This document shows positions 36,542-45,217 of a stretch of DNA of 64,000 bases, piece after piece. Position 1 is the first letter of the stretch. Each line of letters starts with the position of its first letter. Position numbers and translations under genes: made by a program. The DNA lies in contig NZ_CAKLDM010000002.1 of the NCBI RefSeq assembly GCF_921294215.1, positions 1,178,001 to 1,242,000 of the forward strand, given 5' to 3'. The notes beneath the pieces are model-generated. The model saw nothing but the letters and a program-made list of their open reading frames with translations, did no database searches and had not been told where the DNA came from. The DNA comes from Vibrio marisflavi CECT 7928 (GTDB lineage: Bacteria; Pseudomonadota; Gammaproteobacteria; Enterobacterales; Vibrionaceae).

Positions 36542-37318
36542 CTACTTGCGACACTGAAAACGATATACTTTTAGCTCGCCATCTTGAATCGCTTTCGCTG
36601 TCAAAGAAAACGCTTCAACGTGACTCTCGTACTCTTTGCGATCAAACTTACTGATAAACTCTGATTGAGTTGGCTCCGTTTTCAACCTTTCTACAATATC
36701 GATATTGTATCGGGTATAGTCTTCGTCTTGAGACACACATTTCAATAAGTTAAACCCAGACCTTGCAAGTAACTCTGTGTAGCCTTCCACAGTCATAGGA
36801 AATACCGTTAAATCATCAACATCACAAAATTTCTGCATGATTGGGCCCCATTTAACATCGGCACTTAACCAATCATTAATTAGCAGCAGACCTCCCGGCT
36901 TTAACACACGAAAAGCCTCATCAAAGATCGGCTGCTTGTCCTCTACATGAGTCAAAACACCTTTGCTGTATACGATATCGAACGATTCAGACTTAAATGG
37001 TAAACAAGCCTCTCGACTAGTTACGAAGTCTAACTGAGATGAAAGCGCTGTGGGCGTATTGCGCTTCGCTTGCTCCGTCATTCTTTCATTGATCTCTAGG
37101 CCCGTAACATAAGCGTTATGCTCCCTAGCCAAGTAATAGGCTGTTCCACCCAGCCCTGAACCAATTTCTAAACAATGTTGGTGTGATATATCAAACCCTT
37201 CGAAAATTACATCAATGGCTTCTGAGCCGCCTTCTGACATCATCCCTTTGCCATAAGCGAGTTCTAAGCACTGACAGTAATCCTCTGTATATTCTTGTAG
37301 TAATTTTTCTATGCTCAT
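36542..37318 (-). CDS. class I SAM-dependent methyltransferase (small-molecule or lipid type)
   Basis: This 258-residue protein has the SAM-binding motif CLEIGSGLGGTAYYLA (motif I), GLEINERM (motif II) and FDIVYSKGVLTHVEDK, followed by LRVLKPGGLLLINDW-like residues. The D-x-x-x-S-K-x-x-x-x-H-V pattern recalls phosphoethanolamine and sarcosine N-methyltransferases. The substrate cannot be told. It is transcribed in the same direction as the second methyltransferase, which ends 58 nt upstream of its start, so they may share a transcript. Confidence 0.82.
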   Translation of the reverse strand: MSIEKLLQEYTEDYCQCLELAYGKGMMSEGGSEAIDVIFEGFDISHQHCLEIGSGLGGTAYYLAREHNAYVTGLEINERMTEQAKRNTPTALSSQLDFVTSREACLPFKSESFDIVYSKGVLTHVEDKQPIFDEAFRVLKPGGLLLINDWLSADVKWGPIMQKFCDVDDLTVFPMTVEGYTELLARSGFNLLKCVSQDEDYTRYNIDIVERLKTEPTQSEFISKFDRKEYESHVEAFSLTAKAIQDGELKVYRFQCRK

Positions 37319-37376
37319 TTAACTAACTCTACTTAAAACTCGTATTATATTGGAGGTTGAATATTGAGCGTATCAA

Positions 37377-38138
37377 CTAACATTGTATTTTGCCGATATA
37401 CAATTTGCAGTCATATTCGAATTGGACACGACCATTAACCGAATACTTTTCGAAAGCTGTCTTTAACTCTGCAACCGCGGCTTGATAATCTTGTGATGAT
37501 TCTTTCGGACAATACGAACATGAACGGAGGCGTCCTAGCATGCCCTCAAAATCAAATTCTTGAGTATTGATAAACGAAAACGTATCCATTTCGTTATTAC
37601 AGAAAAACGAAGCTAATTGTTGCTCAGACAAATTTTGGTGATTCACTTGGCTATAGTCAGTGGCGTACTTTTTAAGAACATCTTCATAGGCGGCTTGGCA
37701 CCCTTCACCGTATTTCCTATCGTTCCAAATTAGTGCTAATCGACCATTTTCCCTAAGGATTCGTGCGAATTCAGCTTTTGTTTCTTGGTTATTAAACCAA
37801 TGGAATGCCTGTGCTGCGGTGACTAAATCAACAGAATCATCTAGCAAGCCAGTGCATTCTGCGGAGCCATTTTTACTGACAAACTTACTGTTTCCAATAA
37901 GTTTTACTTCAGCAGCATGTCGCATTTCTTCGTTGGGTTCCACGGCAAACACCTCTGCGCCATACTCTAGCAGAAGTTCAGTAAAGATCCCTGTCCCCGA
38001 ACCCACATCAGCAACCACAGGAATTGTTGCTGAGCCTGTGTGTTCAAGAATTTTTTTTAGAAGGGAATTTGGATAGCTTGGTCTATATTTTTCATAATCT
38101 TCAACGCGGGTAGAGAATCTTTGCTTAGAGTCGTTCAT
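37377..38138 (-). CDS. class I SAM-dependent methyltransferase
   Basis: This 253-residue protein begins MNDSKQRFSTRVEDYEKYRPSYP, the characteristic N-terminus of the UbiE-like/YcgJ methyltransferase group. It continues with VADVGSGTGIFTELLLEYG (SAM motif I), VFAVEPNEEMR (motif II) and AAQAFHWFN. The ATG at 38138 is chosen because GGGAG lies 6 nt before it, rather than the ATG 18 nt upstream. The enzyme is cytoplasmic and its substrate is unknown. It and the next gene form a two-methyltransferase block that is not obviously linked to either neighbour. Confidence 0.83.
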   Translation of the reverse strand: MNDSKQRFSTRVEDYEKYRPSYPNSLLKKILEHTGSATIPVVADVGSGTGIFTELLLEYGAEVFAVEPNEEMRHAAEVKLIGNSKFVSKNGSAECTGLLDDSVDLVTAAQAFHWFNNQETKAEFARILRENGRLALIWNDRKYGEGCQAAYEDVLKKYATDYSQVNHQNLSEQQLASFFCNNEMDTFSFINTQEFDFEGMLGRLRSCSYCPKESSQDYQAAVAELKTAFEKYSVNGRVQFEYDCKLYIGKIQC

Positions 38139-38459
38139 CTTTATCTCCCATACCAAATCTTATTAGTCAGCTTTCGCACAGCAGATATTATATGAGTTAT
38201 CGGTAAATGAACACTTTTATATCAGCTGTATATGTCACGTACTCAAGGCATCTATAAGCTAAATAAATCATCGATGGAACTATTATTCCCTAACAGTAAT
38301 TATAAGAGATTGTGCGACATTACGATGCCGGATTAAGTGTTTATTAATTAAACGAATAAAAATTAATTTATTTATAAACAAACTATTCATGTAGCGTTAA
38401 TTTGAAGTTGTTTATAGTTTCTCACGTAGACAAGAACTGCACTAATAACAGAGGAACAA
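38139..38459. other. intergenic region upstream of the YgiW-like gene
   Basis: These 320 nt separate divergent genes. The half near the methyltransferase shows nothing clear. The stretch 38335-38385 is very AT-rich (ATTAATTAAACG and similar) and could act as an UP element or H-NS target for the YgiW-like promoter. No gene is seen. Confidence 0.4.
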
Positions 38460-38864
38460 ATGATGAAAAAGCTATTACTACTATCTGCAATCGCGATCGC
38501 TTCAACATCGGCAATGGCAGCACAAAACAATAATCAAGGAGGAGGTTTCACTGGTCCTTCAGCGGACACTGTTATTACAACAGCTAAAGCAGCACAAAGC
38601 GCAAGCGACGATGCTAATGTTCAGCTTACCGGTTATATCACTCAATCACTAGGTGATGAAAACTACATGTTTAAAGATTCATCTGGCACCATTCAGGTTG
38701 ATATCGACCATGATAAGTGGAATGGTGTTCATGCTACTCCAGAGACAAAGGTTATCTTGAAAGGTGAAGTAGACAAAGATTGGACTTCAAGAACTATCGA
38801 CGTAAAACAAGTTCAACTCGCAGACAAAACTGCAAATGCTAAAAAAACTGCGACAGTCTATTAA
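38460..38864 (+). CDS. YgiW/YdeI family periplasmic OB-fold stress protein
   Basis: This small exported protein of 134 residues has a signal peptide (MMKKLLLLSAIAIASTSAMA) and a bacterial OB-fold (BOF) domain: VQLTGYITQSLGDENYMFKDSSGTI, then VDIDHDKWNG and VILKGEVDKDW. Family members such as YgiW/VisP bind small ligands and help with oxidative or cationic stress. The ATG at 38460 or that at 38463 may be used; GAGGA lies about 7 nt upstream. A strong terminator follows, so it is a single-gene unit. Confidence 0.9.
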   Translation: MMKKLLLLSAIAIASTSAMAAQNNNQGGGFTGPSADTVITTAKAAQSASDDANVQLTGYITQSLGDENYMFKDSSGTIQVDIDHDKWNGVHATPETKVILKGEVDKDWTSRTIDVKQVQLADKTANAKKTATVY

Positions 38865-38884
38865 TTCACTAGAAATAGAATTTA

Positions 38885-38912
38885 AAAAACCTCCTTTCCC
38901 TAGGAGGTTTTT
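38885..38912 (+). terminator. terminator of the YgiW-like gene
   Basis: A 10-bp perfect stem AAAAACCTCC/GGAGGTTTTT (38885-38894 with 38903-38912) ends in a T run. It is a textbook intrinsic terminator, 20 nt after the stop. Confidence 0.9.
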
Positions 38913-39130
38913 CTCTTGGGGGCTACTACCTCCCCAAGCCTTGAGCCAACAACTATTATTAGGTAACTGGATTCCTAAACAAGCTCAGACCGCTTTATTC
39001 TCGCTCATATATTTATAGTGTGAAGGTTATAAACCTAAGATTTCACGAACGCTATACGTTCACAGCAATTTACTCTCAATATTTATATACACCTGTCTGG
39101 GAAATTGGCCGTGAAATATCCATCACCAGC

Positions 39131-39844
39131 TCACTCATCCAGAAAAAAGCTAACGATGGACTGAGTTATTTCTGGCTTATCTACTGATTTAGAAAGAGAT
39201 TCAACTCCTTTTTCGTATGCTATTTCACCAATGCTATCTCGCCGATGTTGCATCAGCCCTCTAGAAAAAGATTTATTGAACTCTGGGTGTCCTTGTATAC
39301 CTAGGAAGTAATTGCGAACGCAGAACATAGCATTGGGACAAAATTCACTTGAAGCTATTAAGTCTGAATGTTCTGGAAGAGATATGACCTGATCTTGGTG
39401 ACTGACTAACAGAGAAATACTATTTGGATGTTTATGATTCGTATGAAGCCACTGAGGGCGACGAACAATATTATGAGCAGAGACCCCGACACCCCACCCT
39501 TTTTCAGATTTGATCACTTCTCCACCTAAAGTGGATGCTATCAGTTGGTGGCCAAAACAAATACCTAACGTTCTAATCTTTTTTTCGTATAACCGAGCGA
39601 CAAATGCACTTAACGACTCTATCCACTTATCGGAGTCGTAAACACTGTATTTAGAACCGGAGATGATATAACCGTCGCAATCACTTTCGTTACTAGGGAA
39701 CTCTTCATTCAAAGCATTATAGAACTTTAAACGTATATCGTCAGTATGGTCGGAAAATAGAGACTCGAACATCGCAGAATACTTACCATGTTGTTCGAAC
39801 AACTCTGGTGCGACCTCTCCACACAGAAAGACTCCGATTCTCAT
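39131..39844 (-). CDS. class I glutamine amidotransferase-like protein
   Basis: This 237-residue protein has the class I GATase triad: the nucleophile Cys in LGICFGHQLIA and the His/Glu pair in GIQGHPEF. It is a stand-alone GMP-synthase-like domain, not the PuuD type. In Pseudomonas isopropylamine catabolism a similar enzyme (IpuI) releases the product from its gamma-glutamyl carrier. It is the last gene of the GS-ALDH-ADH cluster; its start overlaps the ADH stop by 4 nt. A hydrolase of gamma-glutamyl amides is the best inference. Confidence 0.85.
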   Translation of the reverse strand: MRIGVFLCGEVAPELFEQHGKYSAMFESLFSDHTDDIRLKFYNALNEEFPSNESDCDGYIISGSKYSVYDSDKWIESLSAFVARLYEKKIRTLGICFGHQLIASTLGGEVIKSEKGWGVGVSAHNIVRRPQWLHTNHKHPNSISLLVSHQDQVISLPEHSDLIASSEFCPNAMFCVRNYFLGIQGHPEFNKSFSRGLMQHRRDSIGEIAYEKGVESLSKSVDKPEITQSIVSFFLDE

Positions 39845-41001
39845 AGTTCACCTTCCACGGCTTTAGTAAAGATTTCGCTATATTGAAGCGAGCTAAACGC
39901 AACCGGATTCCCAGAAGCACTCGGATCTCGCTCTGCCATTTCTCCAACTAGCGTAGCCTCTTTAATATCTATACCGATTTCAGCAAGAGTATTGGGGATC
40001 TCGAGCAAAGCTCTCAGCTCATATACCCAAGCTAAGAAGCTTTCAAAGTTTTGCTCAGGTAAATCTAAGTGTTTTGATGCTACTGTTAACTTATCTTCAA
40101 TAGCACTTTGATTGGCTTTCAAAACATAGGGCATGAGTATCGCATTCAACAAGCCATGATGTTTGTCATAAAGAGCGCCTAATGAATGAGCAATGGCATG
40201 CATTGCCCCCAAACCCTTTTGGAAGGCTGTCGCGCCCATGCTAGAAGCAACAAGCATATGTGTTCTGGCATCTATATCATTTCCATCATTAAATGCTTTA
40301 GGCAAATAGTCCTTAACCAACTTCATAGCTTGCAACGCTATCCCATCCGCCATTGGGTGATACGAAGCGCTGCAATACGCTTCTAGGCTATGGGACAAGG
40401 CATCCATTCCGGTGGTAGCCGTTAGAGTCTGGGGAAGTCCAGCGGTTAATTCCGGATCCAAAAGGACTTTTTTAGGTAACATTTCTGGATGAAAAATTAC
40501 CTTTTTTAGCCGTTGTTCAGGGCAAGTTATTACAGCTGCGCGCCCTACTTCAGAGCCTGTTCCAGCAGTTGTAGGTATAGCGATAACAGGAGAGATACCC
40601 GAAAGCTTTGCTTGCTTCCAATTGTCACCAATATCTTCAAAAGTCCAGATAGATTCGCTTTGACCGGACATAAAAGCTATCGCTTTTGCCATGTCGATAC
40701 TTGAACCACCACCTAATGCAATGACTCCGTCAAACTTACCTAAATTAAACTCTTTTACGCCAAGAGCGACATCGTCATTGGTTGGATTCGATGCAAACTG
40801 ACTGAACATTTGGCAATGTATATGATTTTGGTTACAAAGCCGAATTACCGCATCTACCATCGGTAAATTCATCATGCCGGGGTCTGTCACAACCAAAGCA
40901 TCAGAGATCCCTACTGCTTTGCACTCATCACCTAGCGTACCCAAACACCCAGCGCCAATAGTCATTGAGGTGGGATAATTCCATTGAATAAATTTAGACA
41001 T
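39841..41001 (-). CDS. iron-containing alcohol dehydrogenase
   Basis: This group III NAD-dependent alcohol dehydrogenase has 386 residues. It shows the nucleotide-binding GGGSSIDMAKAIA and the metal-ligand set: Asp/His in TGMDALSHSLEAYC, then GLGAMHAIAHSLGALYDKHHG. All ligands are present. A GGAG site precedes the chosen ATG (MSKFIQW); a longer reading overlaps the ALDH gene. In this cluster it would oxidise the hydroxyl of a gamma-glutamylated amino alcohol, the aldehyde then passing to the neighbouring dehydrogenase. That sequence is inferred from gene content. Confidence 0.92.
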   Translation of the reverse strand: MSKFIQWNYPTSMTIGAGCLGTLGDECKAVGISDALVVTDPGMMNLPMVDAVIRLCNQNHIHCQMFSQFASNPTNDDVALGVKEFNLGKFDGVIALGGGSSIDMAKAIAFMSGQSESIWTFEDIGDNWKQAKLSGISPVIAIPTTAGTGSEVGRAAVITCPEQRLKKVIFHPEMLPKKVLLDPELTAGLPQTLTATTGMDALSHSLEAYCSASYHPMADGIALQAMKLVKDYLPKAFNDGNDIDARTHMLVASSMGATAFQKGLGAMHAIAHSLGALYDKHHGLLNAILMPYVLKANQSAIEDKLTVASKHLDLPEQNFESFLAWVYELRALLEIPNTLAEIGIDIKEATLVGEMAERDPSASGNPVAFSSLQYSEIFTKAVEGEL

Positions 41002-41027
41002 ACTCTTTCTCCACCAGCTCGAGTCTC

Positions 41028-42419
41028 TCAATTCGGGTGCTTTATATGGAATGATTTCAAACGAGTGAATGCATCAAAGCCAAATTCAGATAACGTGTGA
41101 CCACGGCCAGAATGCTTAATGCCTGTCCATGCTAGAGCCGGATCTAAATAGTCACAACGGTTGATAAAAAAAGTACCTGTTTGAACTTTTCGCCCCAACT
41201 CAGTGCCACATTCTATGTCCCTAGTAAAGATAGAAGACGTTAAGCCATATTCGCTATCATTCATCAGCATGACCGCTTCCTCGTCACTTGATACCGACAT
41301 GACACCTACAACGGGCCCAAAGGACTCCTCTGTCATCACCCGCATTGAGTGACTAACATTGGTTAGTACCTGAGGTGCCAAGTAAGCACTGTTTCCATCG
41401 TCCAATTCGAAAAGGCGCTTGTCGATGTGGTACTGAGCTCCCTGTGCAACCGCTTCATTGACTTGTACTCTCACAAAATTTGCTGCTTCAGAACATACCA
41501 AAGGCCCCAAAGTTGTTTCTTCTTCCGTCGGTATCCCCAACTGATATTTCGTTACCAATTGGGTGGCTCGTTCTACAAACGACTCGTAAAGAGAGTGATG
41601 AACATAGACTCGTTCAATTGCGCAACACGACTGACCTGTATTAAAAAATGCGCCTTCAATAACTGTCTCGGCCGCAGAATCCAAATTTGCATCTTCACGT
41701 ACGTAGGCAGGATCTTTGCCTCCTAACTCCAGCCCCAGCCCAATAAACTGTCCAGCGGCAAATTGTTCCATAGCCCGTCCAGCTTTTACTGATCCAGTAA
41801 AAGCGACATGATTCACTTCACCAGAGCGAACCACACTTTCTGCCATTGAGTGATTTAAGTGCAAATATTGAAATATACCTTTAGGTAATCCAGCATGTTC
41901 AAAGGCTTCGACTAGGCGCTCAGCGCAAAGTGGTGTTTGTGCTGAGTGCTTTAAAACAACGCTATTGCCTGCAAGTAAAGCGGGAATGATCGAATTAATA
42001 GCGGTCAAATAGGGGTAATTCCATGGCGCTACAACAAAAACAACACCAATCGGCTCTCTTTCCATATAGCGGGTGTAACCCGTTTTCTCTGCGACGGAAA
42101 TCGTAGACAAAACTTTCTCACTAGCCGCGATCATAAACTCGCCTCGCTCTACAACCCCTGCTATCTCATTTTTGGCATATCGAATTGGCCGCCCAATCTG
42201 CCAACATAGTTCCAATCCAAGCTTTTCTTGATTGGATTGCAACCAATCAAGTGCTTTGACACAAATTCGCTTACGCTCTTCTAAACTTGTTTGTGCCCAA
42301 ACTCGCTGAGTAGATTGTGACAATGCCAACACAGAGCGCACGTGTGACTCTGTCGCTAATTCTCGACAGACGTATTCCTTGCCATCAATAGGAGATATTG
42401 TTTTTTGGTATAAAGCCAT
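41028..42419 (-). CDS. NAD(P)-dependent aldehyde dehydrogenase family protein
   Basis: This 463-residue ALDH has the catalytic Cys in FFNTGQSCCAIERV, the general-base Glu in LELGGKDPAY, and the cofactor segment VVAPWNYPY with FTGSVKAGRAM. Its length is at the short end for the family, with a truncated N-terminus as in succinate-semialdehyde-like dehydrogenases. It starts 11 nt after the ligase gene and ends 26 nt before the ADH start. The proposed substrate is the aldehyde formed by the ADH; the activity class is sure, the substrate is not. Confidence 0.92.
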   Translation of the reverse strand: MALYQKTISPIDGKEYVCRELATESHVRSVLALSQSTQRVWAQTSLEERKRICVKALDWLQSNQEKLGLELCWQIGRPIRYAKNEIAGVVERGEFMIAASEKVLSTISVAEKTGYTRYMEREPIGVVFVVAPWNYPYLTAINSIIPALLAGNSVVLKHSAQTPLCAERLVEAFEHAGLPKGIFQYLHLNHSMAESVVRSGEVNHVAFTGSVKAGRAMEQFAAGQFIGLGLELGGKDPAYVREDANLDSAAETVIEGAFFNTGQSCCAIERVYVHHSLYESFVERATQLVTKYQLGIPTEEETTLGPLVCSEAANFVRVQVNEAVAQGAQYHIDKRLFELDDGNSAYLAPQVLTNVSHSMRVMTEESFGPVVGVMSVSSDEEAVMLMNDSEYGLTSSIFTRDIECGTELGRKVQTGTFFINRCDYLDPALAWTGIKHSGRGHTLSEFGFDAFTRLKSFHIKHPN

Positions 42420-42430
42420 TCCTTTTAGCC

Positions 42431-43798
42431 TCAGATGATTTCGAAGTACCTATCCATTTCCCAATCAGTAACATGCTTCCTAAACTCGCGCTCTTCCCAT
42501 TCTCGACTCGCAGCAAAGTGATGAACGAAATCTTTTCCAAACAGTTCCAATGCGGGTTTTGAGCTTTTCAGGCTCTGTGCAGCCTCCCACAAGGTGCTTG
42601 GAAGTTTGTTTTTCTGATCGCTCGTTTGCTCATAAGCATTTCCGGTTGTGGGCGCCGTCGGCTCTAATTTATTCATCACTCCGTAAAGACCAGACGCTAT
42701 TGCAGCGGATAGAGCTAGATACGGGTTAGCATCTGCAGCAGCCAAGCGATATTCGATTCTCTGAGCTTTGCTATTGCCGGGGATCACGCGCAACGCTGTG
42801 GTTCTATTCTCAACCCCCCATGTCGCCGCAGTTGGCGCCCAAAAGCCCGGAACCATGCGCGTGTAGCTGTTAACCGTCGGAGCAATTAAACACAGGAACT
42901 CCGGCATCAATTGTTGTTGTCCGGCCAAAAACTGGCGCTGGAGATGGCTCATATTGCTCTCTTTGCTTTCATCGAAAAACAGAGCATCCCCTTTATCATT
43001 TTGAATTGACAGATGTATATGTCCGCTTTGTCCCGGGTAATCTCCAGACCATTTCGCCATGAAGGTCGCCAGCAAATTGTTCTTCTGTGCCCAAACTTTA
43101 GTAAAGGTCTTAAACAGCGCTGCTTTATCGGCAGCATGAAGTGCACTGTCTACAGATATAGCCGCTTCTATAACTCCTGCACCGGTTTCTGTATGTAGAC
43201 CTTCGATAGGAAAGTTCATCATCTCGCCCATCTGCAACATAGACTCGTAAAGGTTGGAGTGAACGCTATTTCTTATAACGGAATAGCCAAACCAATCAGG
43301 CGTAAAGGATTCTAAATTGCGAAACCCTTTTTCTCTGACAGAGTGTGGCGTTTCGTTGAAAAGGAAGAATTCATACTCCAAGGCAGCAGATACATGAAAG
43401 CCCATTTCTTTGGCCTTCCTCAGAACTCTGCGTAACAGTGCTCTAGGACAAACAGATTCAGCGTCTCCGTTAAACTCTGCTAAAAAAAGTAACATTCCCT
43501 CTTCTGCATACACTTCTCGGCAAGTGTCAGGGAGTATGCGAACTTGTGCATCTGGATAACCGGTATGCCAGCCGGTGTATTTTGCATTGTCATAAAGTTG
43601 ATCCTTAACATCCCAACCCAATATGACATCACAAAAAGAAAATCCATTTTTCAATGATGATTCAAACTTTGCCTTGGACATGTATTTACCACGCAAGACT
43701 CCATCGTTATCAAAAAGACCAACTTTAACGTGTGTAAGCCCTCTTTCTTCGACTATAGCGATGGCATCTTCAATTGTCTGTACATCCGTTGCTTTCAT
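42431..43798 (-). CDS. glutamine synthetase family protein, probable gamma-glutamyl amine ligase
   Basis: This 455-residue protein has the GS fold. It shows the N-terminal beta-grasp segment with FDNDGVLRGKYM, the metal-ligand Glu in EYEFFLF, HTETGAGVIEAAI, GQSGHIHLSI, and the C-terminal NRTTALRVIPG with RIEYRLAAADANPY. It lacks the adenylylation loop sequence of GlnA. Together with ALDH, ADH and GATase, it resembles PuuA/IpuC-type ligases that attach glutamate to amines before oxidation, rather than the main nitrogen-assimilating GlnA. It is the first gene of its operon, which a LysR gene precedes. Confidence 0.9.
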   Translation of the reverse strand: MKATDVQTIEDAIAIVEERGLTHVKVGLFDNDGVLRGKYMSKAKFESSLKNGFSFCDVILGWDVKDQLYDNAKYTGWHTGYPDAQVRILPDTCREVYAEEGMLLFLAEFNGDAESVCPRALLRRVLRKAKEMGFHVSAALEYEFFLFNETPHSVREKGFRNLESFTPDWFGYSVIRNSVHSNLYESMLQMGEMMNFPIEGLHTETGAGVIEAAISVDSALHAADKAALFKTFTKVWAQKNNLLATFMAKWSGDYPGQSGHIHLSIQNDKGDALFFDESKESNMSHLQRQFLAGQQQLMPEFLCLIAPTVNSYTRMVPGFWAPTAATWGVENRTTALRVIPGNSKAQRIEYRLAAADANPYLALSAAIASGLYGVMNKLEPTAPTTGNAYEQTSDQKNKLPSTLWEAAQSLKSSKPALELFGKDFVHHFAASREWEEREFRKHVTDWEMDRYFEII

Positions 43799-43962
43799 TG
43801 CGCTTCATTACCTTTAACACTAAAGAATATTCTTCAAGTCACATAACAAAGGTAGGAGTAAACAATCGAATTCGCGCATTTCCTGCACGATTAAAAGTAG
43901 ATTTTGGTAAGTAGGTTTTAAAACAGTGGAGAGGTGCAGTAGAGGAACAACAATCAGAAAGC

Positions 43963-43988
43963 AGAAGCTGAGCATTCACTCAGCCTCT
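43963..43988 (-). terminator. terminator of the LysR gene
   Basis: A 10-bp stem with one G.T pair (43963-43972 with 43979-43988) and a 6-nt loop is followed on the minus strand by GCTTTCTG. It lies just beyond the LysR stop, so the catabolic operon must have its own promoter in 43799-43962. Confidence 0.7.
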
Positions 43989-43999
43989 TTATGCATCAA

Positions 44000-44956
44000 T
44001 TAACCGATTTGAACTTGCTCTGATAACCAAGGAAGTTCTTTCTCAAGTTTAGGTAAGAACTTGTCACGAATAATTTGCTGACTATTTTGGCTCATACACA
44101 GCGGTAAGTTATCCAGTTCATTCTGACGGCTGTATAACGATAGCTCTCTATACAAGCCTTCTAGCTCAGGAAGAGCTAAGCACGTCAACTCCTCGCGAGG
44201 AATACCATTCTGAAGCAAACACAGCGGTGTCGTAATCGTCCAGCCTAAACCTGCACTAACACACGAAAGTACCGACTGTGTATTGTCAAGCTTAACCTTT
44301 TCAGGAGCGTTGAGAGCGCTACGAGAAATATACCCTTCTATAGTACGACCTAAAAATGAATCATCAGCATAGCGAATCAAATCCAGCTCTTTACTTATTT
44401 GTTCTAGCGTTAGGTTTTTACCTTCATATGATTTTGGCAATACAACCAAAAATGGCTCTTTGACAATCGGGAAGCGAGCCAAATACTCATTTTGCTCGGA
44501 AGGGTCATCAGAGATAACAATATCGACATCTCTTTGAATCAAAGACTCACGAGCGAGCTGAGACAGTTCAGTGCTAATTGTCCAGCTTTCAGAGTGATGT
44601 TTAATGAGTTTAACTAAAGGTGTCGACAAATGACTCGCCAATGAATCCACCATAGCAACTCTTAACGAGTGAATCTTCTCGAATTTGTCTTGGAGTACTA
44701 CCTGCCGAACACTTTTCGCTTTCGCTATTAATTTATTTGCTTGTTCGTAAACATAACGCCCTGCAATAGTAAGCCCTGCAGGACGAACACTTCTATCTAA
44801 CAACTGAGCATCGAGATTTCTCTCTAGGTTTGCAAGAGTTTGAGATACAGAAGACTGAGTAAGACCAAGCTGTTTGGCCGCCATTGTCATATTGCCTGTT
44901 TGGGCAGTAACAATGAATACCTCTAACGTTTTTAAATCAAATCCTAATTCTTTCAC
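44000..44956 (-). CDS. LysR family transcriptional regulator
   Basis: This 318-residue regulator has the N-terminal winged helix-turn-helix (TLEVFIVTAQTGNMTMAAKQLGLTQSSVSQTLANLE, at about residues 11-45) and the usual two-lobe effector domain (from about residue 95, with IDxVISDDP-like DIVISDD). It lies upstream of and in the same direction as the GS-ALDH-ADH-GATase cluster, separated from it by a terminator. It is the natural candidate regulator of that operon; the inducer would be the amine or its glutamyl derivative. That link is based on position only. Confidence 0.9.
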   Translation of the reverse strand: MKELGFDLKTLEVFIVTAQTGNMTMAAKQLGLTQSSVSQTLANLERNLDAQLLDRSVRPAGLTIAGRYVYEQANKLIAKAKSVRQVVLQDKFEKIHSLRVAMVDSLASHLSTPLVKLIKHHSESWTISTELSQLARESLIQRDVDIVISDDPSEQNEYLARFPIVKEPFLVVLPKSYEGKNLTLEQISKELDLIRYADDSFLGRTIEGYISRSALNAPEKVKLDNTQSVLSCVSAGLGWTITTPLCLLQNGIPREELTCLALPELEGLYRELSLYSRQNELDNLPLCMSQNSQQIIRDKFLPKLEKELPWLSEQVQIG

Positions 44957-45167
44957 GAATCCTTACTCTCTCTTATAGATCTTATATACCCGCCAACTTG
45001 GGTACCGACTCTAAGTAACATGAAATGCAAAATACGAAGAGCCTTTTTGCGGTACAAGTAACATTTTTAATCTTATCACGTACTGATTTACGCATGCCAT
45101 AAGACGCTAGTCAAGCAGTTACTCTAATAAATAATCCTAACTGTGGTTAATTACCAAATTGTAAATA

Positions 45168-45196
45168 AAAAAGTCACCATTTACTGGTGACTTTTT
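45168..45196. terminator. terminator of the RND efflux operon
   Basis: A perfect 12-bp stem AAAAAGTCACCA/TGGTGACTTTTT (45168-45179 with 45185-45196) lies 22 nt after the RND stop. A and T runs on both sides make it able to work in either direction. Confidence 0.9.
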
Positions 45197-45217
45197 GCTC
45201 TAAACAGATACTAAGCT

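Noticed and set aside
38836..39018. A 60-codon reading frame after the YgiW-like gene
   Set aside because: It starts within that gene, runs through its terminator, and has no ribosome binding site.
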